The notes beneath the pieces are model-generated. The model saw nothing but the letters and a program-made list of their open reading frames with translations, made no database searches and was not told the DNA's origin. From Myxococcales bacterium (lineage in GTDB: Bacteria > Myxococcota_A > Polyangia > Palsa-1104 > JAEUJZ01), in the NCBI GenBank assembly GCA_016794365.1, contig JAEUKB010000065.1, forward strand, positions 185,104-249,103: a stretch of DNA of 64,000 nucleotides, given 5' to 3'. A program made the position numbers and the translations under genes. Below are positions 1 to 7,930 of this stretch, piece after piece (positions within the stretch are counted from its first letter, which is position 1; each line of letters begins with the position of its first letter).

Positions 1-306
1 CGTCAGGGCAAAGCCGGAAAGAAAGATGAGCAGCGAGTCATACAGTGGCAGCCGCTTGGCCTGCGGGGGCAGCTCGCGCGCGGGCCAGGTCGGGATGTCG
101 AGCAGCCGCAGGTAATACTGCCAGCGCACAAAGCGAAACAGATAGTTTACCGAGGCCAGAAGCAAGCCAAGCACGAGCAGCAGCGGGGAAAACTGACGAA
201 GCTGCGCCAGGACTTGCCGACCTTCGCCATAGCCTGCGGCCAGTGCGACATAGAGCACCGCACCGACTGCCACCGAGAGGATTACACCGCGCGCGGTTCT
301 GCTCAC
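1..306 (-). CDS. Flippase-like (UPF0104 / lysylphosphatidylglycerol synthase TM domain) membrane protein, N-terminal part only
   Basis: The reverse strand reads an open frame from a GTG at 306 that leaves the window at base 1, giving the first 102 residues. It starts with MSRTARGVILSVAVGA, has a hydrophobic segment, then a second one (LLLVLGLLLASVNYLFR), followed by FVRWQYYLRLL and a third segment ending LIFLSGFALT. The RWQYYL block and the FLSGFALT block are the conserved start of the UPF0104 family of polytopic inner-membrane proteins, whose members move or modify lipids. The substrate cannot be told from this piece. It is divergent from the response-regulator gene. No strong Shine-Dalgarno sequence precedes the GTG, and a TTG further upstream is an alternative start. 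The C-terminal two thirds lie outside the window. Confidence 0.72.
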   Translation of the reverse strand, partial: MSRTARGVILSVAVGAVLYVALAAGYGEGRQVLAQLRQFSPLLLVLGLLLASVNYLFRFVRWQYYLRLLDIPTWPARELPPQAKRLPLYDSLLIFLSGFALT

Positions 307-366
307 GGACTGGACGATGTCGCAGGTGTCTTGACCTGTCAAGGTGGGCAGGCTAGCGTGGTTGGC

Positions 367-783
367 ATGCCTGCACCGACGATAACGGCTGCTGCCTCGA
401 AGGGCACAGTCCTGATTGCTGACGATGATCCCGAGATCCTGACGATGCTGTCGCTTCGGCTCAACAAGAAGGGCTACAAGGTCTACGAGGCTGCCGATGG
501 GCTTCTGACCGTCCAGATCGCCCGCGAAAAGCGACCCGATCTGGTGCTGCTCGACGTGATGATGCCGGGCAAAAATGGCTGGGAAGTGGCGCGTGAGCTG
601 CGCAGCGACCCGCAGTTTGCTGACATTGGCATCGTGATGCTGACCGCGATTGGCGAAAAAGTGAACGAGATGACCTCGCCGCTGTATGGAGCGGATGAGT
701 ACGTCGATAAGCCGTTCGACTTCGCGGACTTGGAAGGCAAGATTGCCAAGGTGATTGCCTCGCGAAAGAAGCCTGCGAAGTAA
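367..783 (+). CDS. Single-domain response regulator (CheY-like receiver)
   Basis: 138 residues made of one receiver domain: acidic pair in IADDDPEIL, phospho-acceptor Asp in LVLLDVMMPGKNGW, the switch Thr in IVMLTAIGEK, and the conserved Lys in VDKPFD. There is no DNA-binding or enzymatic output domain, so it must act by protein contact or as a phosphorelay step. The ATG at 367 (MPAPTITAAASKG) fits the domain boundary; the same frame is open further upstream but only over sequence opposite the flippase gene. No histidine kinase is nearby, so the partner is unknown. Confidence 0.9.
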   Translation: MPAPTITAAASKGTVLIADDDPEILTMLSLRLNKKGYKVYEAADGLLTVQIAREKRPDLVLLDVMMPGKNGWEVARELRSDPQFADIGIVMLTAIGEKVNEMTSPLYGADEYVDKPFDFADLEGKIAKVIASRKKPAK

Positions 784-811
784 GAGCCGCGCGCTTCGTC
801 CAAAGCCGTGC

Positions 812-817
812 GATAAT
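812..817 (+). promoter_or_regulatory. Candidate -10 element (TGCGATAAT context)
   Basis: The stretch TGCGATAATGG contains GATAAT with an upstream TG, resembling an extended -10 box. Transcription from it would begin near 824 and deliver a short leader to the ATG at 838. This argues against the in-frame TTG at 826 being the start of the next gene. No good -35 is visible. Confidence 0.35.
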
Positions 818-837
818 GGCGGAACTTGGGAAGTGCG

Positions 838-2397
838 ATGAGAGGGGCGGCTCGTGTGCTTGTGGTGGCTTTGGGCCTGATGGGCCAGCTTGGTGCTGGT
901 GAGGCCAAAAAGCCATTGGCTGCTGCGACCAGCGCGGGAAAGAAGCAAGCCGACAAACAGGCCGAGCAAGGTCTGGCTGCGCTCAAGGCTGGACAGCTTG
1001 GGGCGGCTGCGGCGGCGTTCACCGATGCCTTCAAGCTGAGCCCGAACCCGAAGTGGCTGCTGTATCTGGGGCAAGTGGCAGCGGCGGAAAAGCGCTCGGT
1101 GGAAGCGCGGGATCTGCTGCGTCGGTTCTTGGCGGATACGACGGTGGAATCGGACGATCCGCTGCGCAAGGAAGCGCAGACGCTGCTTGATGCTCAGCCG
1201 GTGGTGGATGCGGGCGAGATCTTGGTGGCTGGACCTCGGGGCGCGCTGCTGTCGCTCGATGGTCGCTTGATTGGTAGCTTGCCGCTGCCGCTGCCGCTGC
1301 TGGTGCCGACGGGTCCGCATCGGCTGGTGGCCAGCTTGGACAAGTGGCAAGCGAGCAGTGAGGTCAAGACGCGGCTGGCTCGTCAGGTGGAGCTGCGGTT
1401 TAAGCAAGGCTCGGACGTGGCGGTGGTGACGCTGCCGCCTGCGGTGCTGGTGATCGATCAAGCGCCGGATGCTCAGACGGCGGATGCGCTGCAAAAGCGT
1501 GTACAAACGGCGCTCAGTCGAGAAAGCTATGCGGTGGTGCCTCGTCGAGCGCTGGAGACATACGCCAAAGATCTGGCCGAGTGTCTGTCGGATGCAGGGT
1601 GTCTGCGCAAAGCGGGTGAGCGCTTCGGCGTCGAGTTTGCGATCTGGGCGCGCGTCGAAAAGCAAGGCAACGGCTGGCGGGTGTTCTTGAAGCTGCGCGA
1701 TGCTGCGACGGGCTCCGAGCTGGGCAGTGAGACGGTTTCGTGTGAATCGTGTGCGATCGACGCTGTGCTGTCCAAGGTGGTGGAGACGACGAGTGCGCTG
1801 ACCAGTGCGGCGGTCGGTCGCGATCACGGCGAGCTGGATGTTCGTTCGTCCCAACCGGGAGCCGAGGTGTTGCTCGATGGCGTCAAGCTGGGTGTGGTGC
1901 CGCTGCGACAGTCGGTGATCGCGGGACACTACACGCTGGTGGTGCGCAAGCCGGGCTTTGTCGATTACTCGCAGCCGGTCGAAATTCGGAGTGGCGCGGT
2001 GACGGTGGATGCAGCGCTCATCGATCGCGATGTGCAGTCGGAGCCTGCGCCATCGCTGCGTGTGGAAGCGGCTCCGGTTCGGCTGGGCGTGGAAAAGCGA
2101 CCGCTGTGGCGGATTGCGGCGGGCGCGGCAGGAATCGGAATCGGTGCGGTGCTGATTGGCTTTGGCGTCAGCGCATTTGTGCAAAACGGCGTGACGCTCT
2201 CGGGGGAGTGTCCGGCGGAGTTCAATCGGCAGAGCTGTCAGTTTCAGACGATGGTTCCGGGCATCGGCTTGACGGTGGGCGGTGCGGTGCTCGCCGGTGC
2301 TGGTGCGGGGCTTATCGCTTGGCCGCCGCCGAAAGCCAAGCCGCAGGTTGCTGTCTTCGGAAGCCTAGGCGAGCTGGGCGTCGCGGTTCGTTATTAA
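838..2397 (+). CDS. Secreted/anchored TPR and PEGA-domain protein
   Basis: 519 residues. The N-terminus (MRGAARVLVVALGLMGQLGAGEA) is a signal peptide. A TPR-like helical stretch follows (KQAEQGLAALKAGQLGAAAAAF, then LSPNPKWLLYLG). There are two PEGA-like beta modules, one around GALLSLDGRLIGSLPLP and one around GAEVLLDGVKLGVVPL. Between them lies a domain with two Cys pairs (ECLSDAGC, SCESC) resembling the TolB/CsgG-like alpha-beta fold. The C-terminus has two hydrophobic glycine-rich segments (GIGIGAVLIGFGVSAF and LTVGGAVLAGAGAGLIAW). PEGA proteins of this type are common in myxobacteria and are thought to sit in the envelope, but no specific role is known for this one. Its stop codon overlaps that of the convergent gene. 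Confidence 0.82.
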   Translation: MRGAARVLVVALGLMGQLGAGEAKKPLAAATSAGKKQADKQAEQGLAALKAGQLGAAAAAFTDAFKLSPNPKWLLYLGQVAAAEKRSVEARDLLRRFLADTTVESDDPLRKEAQTLLDAQPVVDAGEILVAGPRGALLSLDGRLIGSLPLPLPLLVPTGPHRLVASLDKWQASSEVKTRLARQVELRFKQGSDVAVVTLPPAVLVIDQAPDAQTADALQKRVQTALSRESYAVVPRRALETYAKDLAECLSDAGCLRKAGERFGVEFAIWARVEKQGNGWRVFLKLRDAATGSELGSETVSCESCAIDAVLSKVVETTSALTSAAVGRDHGELDVRSSQPGAEVLLDGVKLGVVPLRQSVIAGHYTLVVRKPGFVDYSQPVEIRSGAVTVDAALIDRDVQSEPAPSLRVEAAPVRLGVEKRPLWRIAAGAAGIGIGAVLIGFGVSAFVQNGVTLSGECPAEFNRQSCQFQTMVPGIGLTVGGAVLAGAGAGLIAWPPPKAKPQVAVFGSLGELGVAVRY

Positions 2398-2924
2398 AGA
2401 GCGAAGACGGGACGCCAGCTTGCCAAAAACGTCGGCAGGTCGGAGAGGTCGAAGCGGACCTCGGCTTGGCCGATTTCTCGACCGTGTGCGTCGTACAGAT
2501 AGCTCGGCAGCGTGGTCATGGTTTCCACAGGCGCAAGCGGCGAGACATCTTTCTGTCCGGCGAAGCGACACGGGCTGCCGTCGTTGGCGGTAAACGAAAA
2601 GTCGTAGCGAAGGATGCGCTTGTGCGGCCAGATCCACAGCGAGCCCTGGAGCGCGGCAGAGTCAGCCACACCGGGAATCGACACGGTGCCTGCGATGTGG
2701 GTGCGTCCGTCGCTCAGAAACGATCCAAGCGAGGGCACTTCCGCGTGGATCCGAAATTCCATGTGCTGCGGGTGGCTGTGTCCTTCGAGTGTGATCGGTC
2801 CCGACATGGTCTCGTCGAAGGAAAAGCCGGGCAGCTTGTGAACGTAGCTGGCGGCCTGGTTTTGCACGGAAACCGCAGTCGCCAGAAGCTGCTGGGCACG
2901 ATCGAGGATCGATGCGATGTTCAT
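2394..2924 (-). CDS. Conserved hypothetical protein resembling the accessory domain of GMC-oxidoreductase/lipase fusions
   Basis: 176 residues from the ATG at 2924 (MNIASILDRAQQLL). The body is beta-rich and carries short blocks such as FDETMSGPITLEG, SLGSFLSDGRTH, RFAGQKDVSPLAP and TTLPSYLYDAHG. That order (F-E-M-G start, FL-D-H/T, GxKDV, TTL, LPTF) is reminiscent of a domain found beside cholesterol-oxidase-like GMC oxidoreductases and hydrolases in actinobacteria. I recall the pattern only loosely. No signal peptide or membrane segment is visible. It is the last gene of a leftward group after the outer-membrane protein and the pseudouridine synthase. Its TAA overlaps the TAA of the convergent PEGA gene. 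Confidence 0.7.
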   Translation of the reverse strand: MNIASILDRAQQLLATAVSVQNQAASYVHKLPGFSFDETMSGPITLEGHSHPQHMEFRIHAEVPSLGSFLSDGRTHIAGTVSIPGVADSAALQGSLWIWPHKRILRYDFSFTANDGSPCRFAGQKDVSPLAPVETMTTLPSYLYDAHGREIGQAEVRFDLSDLPTFLASWRPVFAL

Positions 2925-3006
2925 GTCCCAACCTGTAGCACAAGCGCTGTCGGACGGCTCTTGGCACAGAGGCTGCGCGAGTGGAAAAGACGGACGGACG
3001 GATCCG

Positions 3007-3933
3007 CTACGGAGCCAGCTTGGTGAGCAGCGCGGTGCGCTCGGCAGGCAGTGGCGCATCGACGGTGATTCGTCGGCCTGGCTGCGATGGCGATGGGAAG
3101 GTCAGCCGACATGCGTGAAGGAACTGTCCGCCGGGCTCGCCTTGTCCGTAGAGCGGATCTCCGACGATCGGTAGTCCCAAGTGAGCCAGGTGAACGCGAA
3201 TCTGGTGTCGTCGTCCGGTCTTGGCTGAAACGCGCAGCAGCGTGTGCTCAGGTCCGCGTCGCTCGACGGAAAAGCAGGTATGGGCATCGAGCGCGGCTGG
3301 GTGATAAATCTCCTCGGGCGTCGTCGCGACCTGCATCTTGGGGCTGCCGTTTCGACCGCTGAGCAGCGGGAGCGTCACGTCGAACTCATCATCGCTGGGA
3401 TTTCCGACGACGAGCGCCAGATATTCCTTGTCGATGCGTCCTTCGGCAAAGTCTTCGCGCAGAAGCTGCCACGCCGTCGGAGTCTTTGCAAACAGCAGCA
3501 CGCCGCTCGTGTCGGTGTCCAGCCGATGACAGACGCCACCTTCGCGAACGGGCTGCGCGGCTTGCGCACACGACGGAAAGCGCGCCACCACCGCCGAAGC
3601 CACGGTTCCTTTTTCTCCGGCGCGCAGCGGATGACACGCCATGCCTTGCGGCTTGCTTACCACGACGACATCGGCGTCTTCGTACAGCACATCAAGCGGC
3701 AAGCTTTCGTCGGGCAGCGGCGGAGTTGTCACATCATCTTGCGCTTGCTCTGGCAGCGCCACCGTCTGACCGGCTTGTAGCGTGATGCCTTTCTTTCCGA
3801 CGCGACCATCGACTTGAACCAGTCCGTCGGCAATCAGACGCATGGCTGCACCGCGACTGAGTCCGGTGTGATCTGCGACGAAACGATCGAGTCGCTGCGT
3901 CGCTGCCGCTTGGCTTACCACAAACTTTTGCAC
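3007..3933 (-). CDS. RluA-family 23S rRNA/tRNA pseudouridine synthase
   Basis: 308 residues. An N-terminal S4 RNA-binding domain (residues ~12-60: RLDRFVADHTGLSRGAAMRLI, QVDGRVGKKG) precedes the RluA catalytic domain. The catalytic Asp is in HRLDTDTSGVLLFAKT. Further conserved blocks are VVVVSKPQGMACHP, KTGRRHQIRVHLAHLGLPIVGDPLYG and FLHACRLTFPSP. The enzyme isomerises specific uridines in RNA to pseudouridine; which site cannot be told from sequence alone (RluC/RluD-type length). The start is a GTG preceded by AAGGAG. It begins 12 bp after the stop of the outer-membrane protein gene on the same strand, so the two are probably co-transcribed. Confidence 0.93.
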   Translation of the reverse strand: MQKFVVSQAAATQRLDRFVADHTGLSRGAAMRLIADGLVQVDGRVGKKGITLQAGQTVALPEQAQDDVTTPPLPDESLPLDVLYEDADVVVVSKPQGMACHPLRAGEKGTVASAVVARFPSCAQAAQPVREGGVCHRLDTDTSGVLLFAKTPTAWQLLREDFAEGRIDKEYLALVVGNPSDDEFDVTLPLLSGRNGSPKMQVATTPEEIYHPAALDAHTCFSVERRGPEHTLLRVSAKTGRRHQIRVHLAHLGLPIVGDPLYGQGEPGGQFLHACRLTFPSPSQPGRRITVDAPLPAERTALLTKLAP

Positions 3934-3945
3934 AGGCTCTCCTTG

Positions 3946-4830
3946 CTAGAAACGGAACTCGGGGCCACCACCGACGTAGAAGCCGACCAGTCGCCAGCCT
4001 CCGTCGAGATGCCAATAGACGTGATCTTGCAGCTTGAAGCGCAGACCGATCAGCGTGTTTAGCACCGGCACGATGCGCGGGTTAAACGGATAGCTCTGCG
4101 TCGAGCGCTGGCACGGGCTCGCGGGCGTATCGAGCTTGTCATTGTCGTCGGGGCAGTTCGCTGCGTTGAGCCGATCCACCGTCGCGGAATCGGTGTTCGA
4201 GATCTGTCCGACGTTCTTCGGGTAGCACTTGGTGGAATCTCCCGCGTTGTCAGCGGTGCAGCCCGAGTTGTTGGTGATCTGATAGATGTTGCCGAAGACG
4301 TAGCCCAGACCGAGCCCGGCTCCGACGCGAAACTCGAGCCAGCTCGTCAGGTTCCAGTGCCCGATGAGCGACGCATCAAACGACAGCGACGACAGCTTAT
4401 CGAAGCGCGTAAAGTGCGTGTCCGTCGCGGGATTGTTGCCTTTGCCCAGGAAGTTTCCCGACGCAGCTTCCAGCCACGAGTAGTCCACCGACAGCACCAC
4501 ATCGAAGCCTGCTCGGCGATACAGATACTCGAGGCCGACCGACCAGCCGTCGTTTAGCTGGGTGTGCGCGTCCAAAAACGCCGAGATCGACCAGCCGGGA
4601 ACCGTCACCCAGCGGGCGCGCAGAGCCAGCGCATGCGGCGTGACTTCCGATGGCTGTCTGACGGGCTCGGCAAACAGCGGGGCGTTGTTCTGCGTCGGCA
4701 TACCGACTTGGGCTTGCGTCGGTGAACCGACTTGGGCTTGCGAAGCTGCGGTTGGCTCGGTCTGCGCGTGGGCAGCCGAAGTGAGTGCCAAAGAAAGCGA
4801 AAGGGCGAATAAGGCTATCAGTCGTCGCAT
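3946..4830 (-). CDS. Outer-membrane beta-barrel-like protein
   Basis: 294 residues with a clear signal peptide (MRRLIALFALSLSLALTSAAHA, cut before QTEP). After it comes a short repeat (QAQVGSPTQ, QAQVGMPTQ) and then alternating hydrophobic/polar strands rich in aromatic residues and glycine, ending in GGGPEFRF; a C-terminal Phe is the usual barrel sorting signal. A loop of ~50 residues holds four Cys (CTADNAGDSTKC; CPDDNDKLDTPASPC), probably disulfide-bonded outside the cell. The start at 4830 has a good GAAGGAG site 5 bp upstream. The frame stays open far beyond this start, but only opposite the ABC gene. The family is not recognised. Confidence 0.8.
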   Translation of the reverse strand: MRRLIALFALSLSLALTSAAHAQTEPTAASQAQVGSPTQAQVGMPTQNNAPLFAEPVRQPSEVTPHALALRARWVTVPGWSISAFLDAHTQLNDGWSVGLEYLYRRAGFDVVLSVDYSWLEAASGNFLGKGNNPATDTHFTRFDKLSSLSFDASLIGHWNLTSWLEFRVGAGLGLGYVFGNIYQITNNSGCTADNAGDSTKCYPKNVGQISNTDSATVDRLNAANCPDDNDKLDTPASPCQRSTQSYPFNPRIVPVLNTLIGLRFKLQDHVYWHLDGGWRLVGFYVGGGPEFRF

Positions 4831-4935
4831 GGAGGCTCCTTCGCGCGAGGTTTCGGGGAAAAGCGCTTGCTGTGCGGGGAAAGCTAGCACTTTGTTATCG
4901 GCGGTCCTAATGCGAAGTTGGCGACGGAGCTTGCG

Positions 4936-6555
4936 ATGGATCGCAAATGTTGCTCTCTTTGGGCCATGCATGCTCTGAATCGTGATGCGCTTCGGTCGTT
5001 CTGTGCGGCGGAATCGGTGACGGTGCGCTGCGATCGAACGCTCGCCAATGATCGGGTGTCGATGGCGATTCGTCCCGGCGAAGTGGTGGCGCTGCTTGGC
5101 GAAAACGGTGCGGGCAAATCGACGCTGCTGCATACGCTGTACGGACTGGTTCAGCCGACGAGCGGCGTTGTGCGCTATCACGGGCAAGTGGTTCGTCCGA
5201 CGCCAGAGCGTGCGATTGCGGCGGGAATCGGCTTGATCCATCAGCACTTTCTGTTGGTTCCGACGCTGACCGTCGCGGAAAACATCGTGCTCGGCAAAGA
5301 GCCGCGACGGCTTGGACTGTGGGTCGATCGCAAGCGCGCGGCAGAGCAAGTGGCGAAGCTCGGTGAGCGACACGGACTGCCGGTTGGTCCCGATCGGCTG
5401 GTTTCGGACCTGAGCGTCGGAGAAGCGCAGCGAGTCGAGATCTTGAAAGCGCTGTATCGCGGTGCGCGGCTGCTGCTGCTCGATGAACCGACGGCGGTGC
5501 TGACGCCGGGGGAAGCGTTGCGGCTGCTTGCGACGCTGCGAGGGCTGCTCGACGAGCCAAGTGGTGAAGAGCGTGCGCTGCTCATCGTGACGCACAAGCT
5601 GGATGAAGTGTTGCAAGTGGCGGACCGCGCGGTGGTGATGCGTCAAGGTCGCGTCGTCGAAGAGTTTCAGCGCAGCGAGTTTTCGGCACAAGCGATGGCG
5701 CGAGCGATGGTCGGACGTGAGGTGTTTTCGCTGCGCCGTCCGTCGATGGATGCTCATCGGGAGCAGTCTGCTCGGCCCGTGCCGCTGCAAGTGCGGGATG
5801 TGGTGGTGTCGCGGGCGGGCGTGGACTGGGTGCGCGGGGTCTCTCTCGATGTTCCGGCGGGACAGATCGTCGGGATCGCGGGTGTGGCTGGCAACGGACA
5901 GAGCGAGCTGGTCGAGTCGCTGTCAGGGCTCTTGCCGGTGCGAAGTGGTCAGGTGGTGCTGGGGGGCGACGATGTGACGACGCTGGATGTGCGCGCGCGG
6001 GCGCAGCGTGGACTCGCGGTGGTTCCCGAAGACCGGCAGCGACACGGGCTGGTGCTGGAGATGTCGCTTTGTGAAAACCTGCTCCTCGGGCATGAGACGG
6101 AGCTGTCCTATGGACCGGGGCGACAGCTTCTCGACTGGCCCAAGATTCGGACGCTGGCCGCTGAAGTGCTGCCCGAAGCAGAGGTTCGTCCCGCCGATCC
6201 CGATGCGCTCGCGCGGACGCTGTCGGGTGGCAATCAGCAAAAAGTTGTGCTGGCACGGGCGCTCGCGATGGCCAAGTCGCTGCCGAAGGTGCTGATTGCG
6301 GCGCAGCCGACGCGCGGTGTGGACATCGGTGCGATTGAGACGATTCACAAGACGCTGCTCGCCGCGAAAGAAGCAGGCTGCGCGATCCTGCTGTTGTCGG
6401 CGGAGCTGTCAGAGCTGCAAGCGCTGTGTGATCGAATCTTGGTGATGTATCGCGGCCAGCTGGTCGCCAGCTTGGAAAACGATCCGCAGTCGCCGGTCAG
6501 TCGCGAGCAGCTCGGTGAGCTGATGGCAGGTGTGGGAACCAGCGTCGAAGGCTGA
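4936..6555 (+). CDS. Double-domain ABC transporter ATPase of the nucleoside/simple-sugar type
   Basis: 539 residues with two ATP-binding cassettes. Domain 1 has Walker A GENGAGKST, Q-loop region IHQHFLLVP, signature LSVGEAQRVE and Walker B LLLLDEP. Domain 2 has a variant Walker A (GVAGNGQSEL), signature LSGGNQQKVVLARAL and a Walker B with IAAQPTRGVD in place of the usual acidic end. This tandem layout with a degenerate second site is typical of the BmpA-linked nucleoside importers and sugar importers. The permeases and binding protein normally encoded beside it are absent here, so it must pair with products of distant genes. Possible starts are TTG 4918, ATG 4936 and ATG 4966; none has a convincing ribosome site. 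The 105-bp gap to the divergent barrel gene must hold both promoters. Confidence 0.9.
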   Translation: MDRKCCSLWAMHALNRDALRSFCAAESVTVRCDRTLANDRVSMAIRPGEVVALLGENGAGKSTLLHTLYGLVQPTSGVVRYHGQVVRPTPERAIAAGIGLIHQHFLLVPTLTVAENIVLGKEPRRLGLWVDRKRAAEQVAKLGERHGLPVGPDRLVSDLSVGEAQRVEILKALYRGARLLLLDEPTAVLTPGEALRLLATLRGLLDEPSGEERALLIVTHKLDEVLQVADRAVVMRQGRVVEEFQRSEFSAQAMARAMVGREVFSLRRPSMDAHREQSARPVPLQVRDVVVSRAGVDWVRGVSLDVPAGQIVGIAGVAGNGQSELVESLSGLLPVRSGQVVLGGDDVTTLDVRARAQRGLAVVPEDRQRHGLVLEMSLCENLLLGHETELSYGPGRQLLDWPKIRTLAAEVLPEAEVRPADPDALARTLSGGNQQKVVLARALAMAKSLPKVLIAAQPTRGVDIGAIETIHKTLLAAKEAGCAILLLSAELSELQALCDRILVMYRGQLVASLENDPQSPVSREQLGELMAGVGTSVEG

Positions 6556-6559
6556 CGGT

Positions 6560-6576
6560 GCGCTGGCTGACAGCGC
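6560..6576. terminator. Short perfect hairpin between convergent genes
   Basis: GCGCTG (6560-6565), a 5-base loop GCTGA, then CAGCGC. It lies between the stop of the ABC gene (6555) and the stop of lysA (6582), the expected place for a bidirectional terminator. There is no T-tract on either side, so intrinsic termination would be weak. Confidence 0.4.
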
Positions 6577-6581
6577 GATGG

Positions 6582-7871
6582 CTACAGCGAGATCGGTTCG
6601 TCGCTGAAGGTCCGGCTTAGGTCGTCAAATGTCTCGGCGCGACGGACTCTGCGGATCGACTGTCCATCGACCAAGTATTCGGCGCAGCCCAGGTGCAGGT
6701 TGTAGCGGCTGGCCATGGCGAAGCCGTAGGCTCCGGCGTCGTAGACGATCAGTCCATCCCCCGCGCGCGGCGTCGGAAGCTGCCGACTTTGACCCAAAAA
6801 GTCACCCGATTCGCAGATAGGACCGACGACATCGAAGATTAGCGATGGACCAGCGACGGACTCATCGAGCAGATCGATGTGATGATACGCGCCGTAGAGA
6901 CAGGGCCGAATAAGCTGCGCCATCGAGGCATCCGTGACGATGAAGTGCTTGCGTCCGTTGTCTTTGACGCCGAGCACGCGACCGATGAGCGCGCCCGCCC
7001 GTCCGACCAGGCTGCGACCGGGCTCCAGAAACAGTCGCAGACCCAGCTCGCGCAGCACGGGGGAAACCGCCAGCGTCAGCTCGTCGGGAATCGGCAGCTG
7101 CTCAAGGCCTCGGCTGTAGTCGATGCCCAGTCCGCCACCCATGTCGAGGATGTCGATCGGATGTCCGTCGGAACGCAGCGCGAGAACCAGCGTCGCAAGC
7201 AGTCGCGCCGCGTCACGCACCGGCTGGACCGTCTTCAGCGTCGATCCCAAGTGACAGTGCAGGCCGCGAACCTCGACGGAAGGCAGGCTCTGTAGTCGTT
7301 GGCGAGTCCGTTCGACGGCAGCTTCTGAAAAACCAAACTTGCTATCGAGAAGCCCCGTCGAGATATACGGATGCACCTGCGGATCGATGTCGGGATTGAC
7401 GCGCAGCAGCAGCTTGGCCTTCGTCTTGTGCGCGAGTGCGCGGGCCGCAATCTGCTCTAGATCGAACTCGCTATCGACGGACAGGATGATTCCAGCTTGA
7501 AGTGCAGCGTCGATGTCGCGGCTTCGCTTGCCGTTGCCGTGAAGCAGCATCCGTGCCGGGGAAAAGCCGGACTCTAGCGCCAGACGGACTTCGTGATCGG
7601 AGACGACCACCGCACCTGCGCCGAAGCCCGCGAGCAGACGCAGGATCGCCGGGTTGCTGTTGGCTTTGATCGCGTAACCGACCACCGCATCGATCCCGCG
7701 CACCGCTTGCGCATAGGCTTGCCAGTCGCTGACAAGCTGCGCCGTGCTGTAGATGAAAAAAGGCGTCTCGAGGCCGGATGAGAGCAGAGAGGACAGACGA
7801 ACACGCTCGAGATAGAGCGCGCCGTTTTCTCGGTGAAAGACAGCGCTTGACACGGGCCGAGTGTATAGCAC
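6582..7871 (-). CDS. lysA: Diaminopimelate decarboxylase
   Basis: 429 residues, the normal length. The fold-III PLP decarboxylase family is shown by the PLP-binding Lys69 in VGYAIKANSNPAIL, HCHLGSTL, a glycine-rich GGGLGIDY block, EPGRSLVGRAG, CESGDFLGQSR (active-site Cys and Asp) and the C-terminal DAGAYGFAMASRYN. It removes the D-carboxylate of meso-diaminopimelate to make L-lysine. Start is GTG 7871; a second GTG seven codons on is possible. It follows kynU on the same strand after 59 bp, an unusual neighbour since no other lysine gene is near. Confidence 0.95.
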   Translation of the reverse strand: MLYTRPVSSAVFHRENGALYLERVRLSSLLSSGLETPFFIYSTAQLVSDWQAYAQAVRGIDAVVGYAIKANSNPAILRLLAGFGAGAVVVSDHEVRLALESGFSPARMLLHGNGKRSRDIDAALQAGIILSVDSEFDLEQIAARALAHKTKAKLLLRVNPDIDPQVHPYISTGLLDSKFGFSEAAVERTRQRLQSLPSVEVRGLHCHLGSTLKTVQPVRDAARLLATLVLALRSDGHPIDILDMGGGLGIDYSRGLEQLPIPDELTLAVSPVLRELGLRLFLEPGRSLVGRAGALIGRVLGVKDNGRKHFIVTDASMAQLIRPCLYGAYHHIDLLDESVAGPSLIFDVVGPICESGDFLGQSRQLPTPRAGDGLIVYDAGAYGFAMASRYNLHLGCAEYLVDGQSIRRVRRAETFDDLSRTFSDEPISL

Positions 7872-7930
7872 GCCTTGCGCGCCGCCACGGTCGCTTTGTC
7901 GGGGAATATGCGTCGCTGCTGTGCGCTGGC

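Noticed and set aside
1749..3026. 425-codon rightward frame
   Set aside because: Out-of-frame reading of the PEGA gene and opposite the next gene; Cys/Gly/Arg-rich without domains.
4831..5790. Leftward open frame continuing ~320 codons upstream of the barrel gene
   Set aside because: It lies fully opposite the ABC ATPase, whose motifs are intact, and is Arg/His/Gln-rich with no domain. The barrel gene has its own signal peptide and ribosome site at 4830.
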